Shown: positions 60,401 through 64,000 of the stretch, one piece after another
Layout of the letters: each line of letters opens with the position of its first letter
Position numbering within the stretch: position 1 is the stretch's first letter
NCBI RefSeq assembly: GCF_003752585.1
Contig: NZ_RKHR01000003.1
Location: 248,001-312,000, forward strand
Length of the DNA: 64,000 nucleotides
Direction of reading: 5' to 3'
Origin: Sinobacterium caligoides
GTDB taxonomy: Bacteria; Pseudomonadota; Gammaproteobacteria; Pseudomonadales; Sinobacteriaceae
The notes under the pieces: model-generated
Databases searched by the model: none
What the model was told of the DNA's origin: nothing
What the model saw: only the letters and a program-made list of their open reading frames with translations
Program-made: the position numbers and the translations under genes

Positions 60401-61357
60401 CCGCCTCAACTTCAGCGCCGACTCACGAATCTCCCTCTCACCGGGCAAAAACACCAAAATGTCGCCCTGACGATGACCCTGCCCTTTCGCCTCAAGCGCA
60501 CAGATATGGTGAACCGCCTCAACAATTTGTGCGGCAGTATCTCCATCCTTAGCCTCACCATCAGCCATATCACTTGGCGGAAAATACTCGACCTGTACAT
60601 CGTAGGCTCGACCACTGACTTCAACCACAGGCGCACCGGAAAAGTGCTGAGAAAAGCTCTCCACATCGATAGTAGCAGAGGTGATGATCACCTTGAGGTC
60701 AGGGCGTTTCGGCAACAATTGCTTAACATAGCCCAGTAAGAAGTCGATATTCAGGCTACGCTCGTGCGCCTCATCAATGATCAGTGTATCGTACTGCTGT
60801 AAGTAACGGTCATGCTGTGTTTCGGCAAGTAAAATACCGTCAGTCATCAGCTTGATCAGCGTTTCTGGGTTGCTGTGATCACTAAACCGCACCTGATAAC
60901 CCACCTGCTCACCCATTGGCACTGCGAGCTCTTCGGCGATACGATGCGCAACAGTTCTTGCAGCCAAGCGGCGTGGCTGGGTGTGGCCTATTTTACCGAA
61001 AACACCTCGACCCGCCTCCAAACATATCTTCGGCAGCTGTGTTGTTTTACCCGAGCCGGTCTCTCCCGCCACAATAACAACTTGATGCGCCAATACCGCT
61101 GAAAGAATCTCATCTTTCAACTGGCTTACTGGCAACTGCTCTGGATAGTTGACGGTGGGAAGTTTCTCCCGGCGACGCTGCGCCATTTCAATAGATTTCT
61201 GCTGCTGAGCAACCAGCTTTTCGACACTCTTATCTGTTGGCTTACCCTGCTTTAGCAAAGATTTCGTTCGACCAATAGCCTGCTTCAAACGATGACGATC
61301 CTTAATCATCGCTTGATCGACTTGCCTAGACAATGTTTTTAACTGCTCAACACTCAC
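57419..61357 (-). CDS. hrpA: ATP-dependent DEAH-box RNA helicase HrpA
   Basis: This RNA helicase of about 1312 residues is close in size to E. coli HrpA (1300). It has Walker A GETGSGKTTQLP and DEAH in LIIDEAHERS. HA2/OB-fold regions follow the helicase core, and then the long DUF3418 C-terminal domain typical of HrpA. In E. coli it acts in mRNA processing and ribosome rescue. The start GTG at 61357 follows AGAGG by seven bases, better than the TTG at 61384. It is monocistronic. Confidence 0.95.
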   Translation of the reverse strand: MSVEQLKTLSRQVDQAMIKDRHRLKQAIGRTKSLLKQGKPTDKSVEKLVAQQQKSIEMAQRRREKLPTVNYPEQLPVSQLKDEILSAVLAHQVVIVAGETGSGKTTQLPKICLEAGRGVFGKIGHTQPRRLAARTVAHRIAEELAVPMGEQVGYQVRFSDHSNPETLIKLMTDGILLAETQHDRYLQQYDTLIIDEAHERSLNIDFLLGYVKQLLPKRPDLKVIITSATIDVESFSQHFSGAPVVEVSGRAYDVQVEYFPPSDMADGEAKDGDTAAQIVEAVHHICALEAKGQGHRQGDILVFLPGEREIRESALKLRRAEIPHLDVLPLYARLTASEQDQVFNPSKSQGRRIVLATNVAETSLTVPGIRYVIDSGVARISRYSYRTKVQRLPIEAVSQASANQRKGRCGRIAEGTCVRLYDEADFISRPEFTDPEILRTNLAAVILQMQGLGLGDIEQFPFINAPDSRLVRDGEKLLEELGAVSAPGKLSALGRQLLALPVDPRIGRMVLAAAREGCLREMLIIAGSLSVQDPRERPADKRQASDEKHRRFQQQDSDFVSQLKLWDYYEQQREELSQNQLRKMCKREFLSYMRMREWRDIHHQLRLAIKTLKLKENTEPANQQQIHRALLAGLLGHIGFRDEGKEYYGARNRKFHLFPGSAVYKKPPKWVVAAELVETSKLFARTIALIEPEWVLDYAGHLTKKDYSEPHWSTKSGQVMAYEKVSLYGLVLSDRQRVDFGKIDPVVSREIFIRSALVEGLYRQKAAFRRHNLQLLAEIERLEAKTRRRDILVDEQVLYEFFDQRIPENICSLSSFEHWRKECEKQQPELLFLTREYLMRHSASGAGEAQYPNSLQWQDITVPLSYHFEPGSKLDGVTAHVPVALLARLPDHLYEWLVPGMLFDKCVALVKALPKSYRKNFVPVPEYVEKALALLERSDSSLVEALNEALRRITGVKIPIEQWRAETLEDYYRMNFRLLNERGGEIICSRDLAALKHEYQQTAQQTLAKQADNRFEQADITEWNFGELPLEHHFKQAGMKIKAYPALVDDKKSVSVKLLDSQQEAFEQSQAGLLRLLMLALPQQVKYLKKELLKSNKANLSLVGVAQKSVFLDDLIAAVFRRTFLSDITRADAVPRQRQAFESLLEEKRADLVANGYEYEQLVETILTLNQKVMAKLKTLNSLAWAYCASDVKRQLSGLFFSGFVDHVPYPVLLDYPRYLKGVLERLEGLGGAESRDRAAVIKVDAQLKLLDDKINGDFSLLREDHSLFEFRWAIEEYRISLFAQRLGTKHPVSEKRLKKMWVDATTVAVKV

Positions 61358-61455
61358 CCGCACACCTCTTCCACTCCAGAGCAAACGACAGGCTATTCAT
61401 TGCTGCCACCTGTCGCTACTATGACTGGCGTGTAAATTAACGCCAAAAATCATAC

Positions 61456-61479
61456 AAAAAAAGCCCCATAAGATGGGGC
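61456..61479 (-). terminator. Terminator of fadD
   Basis: On the minus strand GCCCCAT/ATGGGGC with a three-base loop is followed by seven T, 62 bases past the stop codon. Confidence 0.9.
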
Positions 61480-61541
61480 CAGATAATGCATTATAGCGTC
61501 ATTGTATATTCGGTGCAGCTGATCATCTGCTACCGCAAGGT

Positions 61542-63203
61542 TTATTCTCGCAGATCCTTACGAAGCACCTTACCCACATTGGACTTGGGCAACTCATCAC
61601 GGAACTCAAAGAAGCGCGGCACTTTATATGCAGCCAAGCTCTCTTTACAGAATGTTTTGAGCTCTGCCGCATCAACGGCCGAGTCATTAACAACAACGAA
61701 AGCCTTCGGTGCCTCACCACTCTTATCATCCTTCACTCCGACAACGGCGCACTCAAGTACGGAGGGGTGCCTCACTAATACCTCTTCAACTTCATTGGGG
61801 AATACATTGAAGCCCGAAACGATAATCATATCTTTCTTTCGGTCGACGATACGCAGGTAACCGTCATCCTGAATAACGGCAATATCTCCTGTTGTAAAGA
61901 AACCATCAACATCGAATACTTCCGCCGTCGCCTCAGGGCGGTGCCAATAGCCACGCATCACCTGAGGCCCTTTAGCGCAAAGCTCTCCAGCCTCACCGCG
62001 AGGCAATGTATTGCCCTTCTCATCAACGACTTTTAGCGCAGTACCTGGTACAGGCACGCCAATAGTTCCAACCTGGTTACCACCCGGACCACCACAGTTA
62101 ACGGTTAAAACCGGCGCGGTTTCTGTCAAGCCATAGCCCTCGTAGACTTCGCACCCAGTCACCTCGTGCCAGCTCTTAGCCGCATCACCGGTCAGTGCCA
62201 TGCCGCCAGAAATGGTCGCCTTCAAGTTTGTGAAATCTAACGCCTTAAACGACTCGTCATTACAGAGCGCAACAAACAAAGTGTTTAGGCCGGAAAACAT
62301 GGTGAACTTCTGCGCGTTCATTGCCTTAACCACGCTAGGAAGATCACGCGGGTTAGGAATTAGGATGGTGTGGTTACCAGTATGTGAGATCAGTAACGAC
62401 ACCGTAAAGGCATAAATATGGTAGAGCGGAAGAGGTAAAACTAACGTCTCCGCTCCCTCCGTAATACCGTACCCCTTAAACATTTCCGTGCATTGTAGTG
62501 CGTTAGCAACTAGGTTTGAGTGCAACAACACTGCACCCTTGGCTACACCGGTTGTCCCACCAGTATACTGTAACATTGCAATATCATCAGGTTGAGGCTG
62601 ACAGATAACGGGGGCCTTAACGGCGCCAAGCTTCATCGCGTCAAGTAACATGATATGCCCGGGCAAGGCATAGGGTGGCACCATCTTTTTGATATATTTA
62701 GCAGCAAAGTTAATCACTGTTCGCTTGATCGGCGGATGAAAATCAGCAAGCTGGGTAACAACCACCTGCTTAATACCTGTTTCAGGTAAAATAGCTTCGA
62801 TTTCTGCCGCCATGTTTGCCAGAACGACTACTGCTTTGACCTCGGCATCATTAAACTGATGCACCATCTCACGGTGACTATAAAGAGGGTTGGTATTAAC
62901 TACGACCATACCTGCCTGCAAAGCACCAAAAACCACAGCAGGATATTGCAGCAAGTTAGGCAACATCATCGCGACACGATCACCAGGCTGTAGATCGGTG
63001 TGATTCTGCAGGTAACTGGTAAAATGGCCTGCTTTCTCATACAGCTCGGCGAAGTTAATCGTATGACCAAGGCAGGTAAAAGCATCATTACCTGCAAAAC
63101 GAGTACAGGCCGTAGCGAAAACATCCACCAAATTAGCGTACTCACTCATGTCAATCGGCTCAGCAATCGCCATGTGTTCCTTAGTTTTCACATCAGTACT
63201 CAT
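61542..63203 (-). CDS. fadD: Long-chain fatty-acid-CoA ligase FadD
   Basis: This 553-residue AMP-forming ligase activates imported fatty acids on the inner membrane. It has the ATP motif QYTGGTTGVAKGAVL (about 200), YEGYGLTETAP, GFFTTGDIAVI, and the C-terminal VDRKKDMIIVSGFNVFPNEVE. Close similarity to E. coli FadD in length and motifs makes it the primary fatty-acid activator. The FAA1-like ligase at 18678 is a second one. GGGAG precedes the ATG by six bases. No FadR site was recognised. Confidence 0.95.
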   Translation of the reverse strand: MSTDVKTKEHMAIAEPIDMSEYANLVDVFATACTRFAGNDAFTCLGHTINFAELYEKAGHFTSYLQNHTDLQPGDRVAMMLPNLLQYPAVVFGALQAGMVVVNTNPLYSHREMVHQFNDAEVKAVVVLANMAAEIEAILPETGIKQVVVTQLADFHPPIKRTVINFAAKYIKKMVPPYALPGHIMLLDAMKLGAVKAPVICQPQPDDIAMLQYTGGTTGVAKGAVLLHSNLVANALQCTEMFKGYGITEGAETLVLPLPLYHIYAFTVSLLISHTGNHTILIPNPRDLPSVVKAMNAQKFTMFSGLNTLFVALCNDESFKALDFTNLKATISGGMALTGDAAKSWHEVTGCEVYEGYGLTETAPVLTVNCGGPGGNQVGTIGVPVPGTALKVVDEKGNTLPRGEAGELCAKGPQVMRGYWHRPEATAEVFDVDGFFTTGDIAVIQDDGYLRIVDRKKDMIIVSGFNVFPNEVEEVLVRHPSVLECAVVGVKDDKSGEAPKAFVVVNDSAVDAAELKTFCKESLAAYKVPRFFEFRDELPKSNVGKVLRKDLRE

Positions 63204-63533
63204 TTTTTCTCCCAGTGGCCAAAACGTAACGTCGCCATTATTTTGTTTTTAAATTCTGATATAGGCGAATTGCACGCAATATACGCCCCGATTAAGCCGC
63301 AGGTTATTTAGCAATGAAAGCTACTTCCTGGACAAACCGTCATTGATGTTATCATTGGTAACATGAGATTCACAACTCACCCCCCGCCGCAATACAGTAT
63401 AGCCTCGAGAAATTACTATGCCTGCTCCCTGAAGCAATAGCCCCGTACTCACTATCTGCGGTACACTATAAGCTCTCGGTCACTGTAGAAAGCTATCACA
63501 CACCTTCCCACAACAGAATAGAGAGAGTTTAGC
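63204..63533. other. Divergent spacer between fadD and the MaoC-type gene
   Basis: These 330 bases must hold promoters for both genes. I saw no ORF, repeat or terminator in it. Confidence 0.4.
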
Positions 63534-64000
63534 GTGAGCACACTTGAAAACGTCACCTTCGACGAGATCACTATAGGCCAAACAGCCAGCTATGAAAAAA
63601 CCGTTAGCGAGCAAGACATCCAATTGTTTGCCGCCGTTTCTGGTGACGTCAACCCGGTCCATTTGGATGAGGAATTTGCCTCCGCCAGCATGTTCGGCAA
63701 ACGCATTGCTCATGGCATGTTTACAGGAGCCCTCGTATCTGCAGCCCTAGCTCTCCGTCTGCCCGGCCCCGGGTGTATTTATCTTGGGCAGAGCCTCAGC
63801 TTCCGTGCACCTGTTTTCATTGGCGACACCATCACCATCAACTTAGAGGTGACAGCCAAACGTGATGATAAGAAATTTGTCACTTTAAAGTGTGTCGCAA
63901 CAAATCAAAACGGGAAGAAAGTGGCGACAGGCGAGGCAAATGTTATTGCGCCGACAGAAAAACTTACTATCGAAGCGCCAAGCCTACCTACAATCAGCAT
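63534..64000 (+). CDS. MaoC-like hot-dog hydratase, C-terminus cut off by the window edge
   Basis: About 155 residues are visible from GTG 63534, which follows GAGAGAG. The hydratase motif is FAAVSGDVNPVHLDEEFA (about 32-49), with Asp and His of the catalytic pair, then MFGKRIAHGMFTGALVSAAL. This is the (R)-specific enoyl-CoA hydratase (PhaJ/MaoC) fold. The segment after the domain, IAPTEKLTIEAPSLP, looks like a linker. That suggests a fusion to a phosphate acetyl/butyryltransferase domain, which would lie outside the window. Confidence 0.85.
   Translation, partial: MSTLENVTFDEITIGQTASYEKTVSEQDIQLFAAVSGDVNPVHLDEEFASASMFGKRIAHGMFTGALVSAALALRLPGPGCIYLGQSLSFRAPVFIGDTITINLEVTAKRDDKKFVTLKCVATNQNGKKVATGEANVIAPTEKLTIEAPSLPTIS

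Overview
The window is an ordinary chromosomal segment of a marine-type gammaproteobacterium. It has moderate GC content and dense genes, with no rRNA, tRNA, CRISPR array, insertion sequence or prophage that I could find. Several gene orders match the Pseudomonas/Cellvibrio side of the Gammaproteobacteria: gltA divergent from sdhCDAB-sucAB-lpd-sucCD, dapA-bamC-MBL hydrolase next to purC, and dusA-tal-STAS-(REC+PP2C)-mlaA. A torECAD operon, an NhaA antiporter and several envelope lipoproteins suggest a marine or estuarine heterotroph close to the Cellvibrionales. The taxonomy is inference, not proven.

Layout. 1-4.4 kb: a truncated bax-like glucosaminidase gene, a TetR regulator, and recQ followed by a YgjP-type metalloprotease. 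4.4-9.6 kb: bioA, a purine permease, an F420-type luciferase-like oxidoreductase and a YbfF-like esterase. 9.7-15.4 kb: a lipoprotein, purC, and the convergent dapA-bamC-MBL operon, then a DUF3806-like protein. 15.5-20.5 kb: an SDR, a large secreted protein that I read as a bacterial TULIP (BPI-like) lipid-binding protein, and an acyl-CoA ligase. 20.5-25.1 kb: torE-torC-torA-torD for respiration with trimethylamine N-oxide. 25.4-38.6 kb: a near-complete TCA supercluster, with citrate synthase, succinate dehydrogenase, 2-oxoglutarate dehydrogenase, lipoamide dehydrogenase and succinyl-CoA synthetase. 38.8-53 kb: nhaA, a chalcone-isomerase-like/TonB fusion, small envelope and housekeeping genes, a GGDEF-EAL protein, a short MTHFR-like protein, a GMC oxidoreductase and dusA. 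52.7-56.6 kb: transaldolase, a TerB-like protein, a phosphatase/anti-anti-sigma partner-switching pair and mlaA. 56.8-64 kb: a secreted Cys-rich repeat peptide, hrpA, fadD and a truncated MaoC-type hydratase.

How they work together. The central block supplies the whole 2-oxoglutarate-to-malate side of the TCA cycle plus citrate synthase. TMAO reduction gives an anaerobic electron sink next to it. The two acyl-CoA ligases and the MaoC protein point to fatty-acid use. BamC and MlaA serve the outer membrane.

The most unusual items are: (i) the KCGGDMKKEA repeat peptide at 56.8-57.2 kb, which looks like an HvfA/bufferin-type RiPP metallophore precursor with no modification enzymes in the window; (ii) the TULIP-like secreted protein at 16.6-18.5 kb; (iii) the chalcone-isomerase-like domain fused to a TonB C-terminal domain at 40.4-41.6 kb; and (iv) a strong hairpin in the purC leader.
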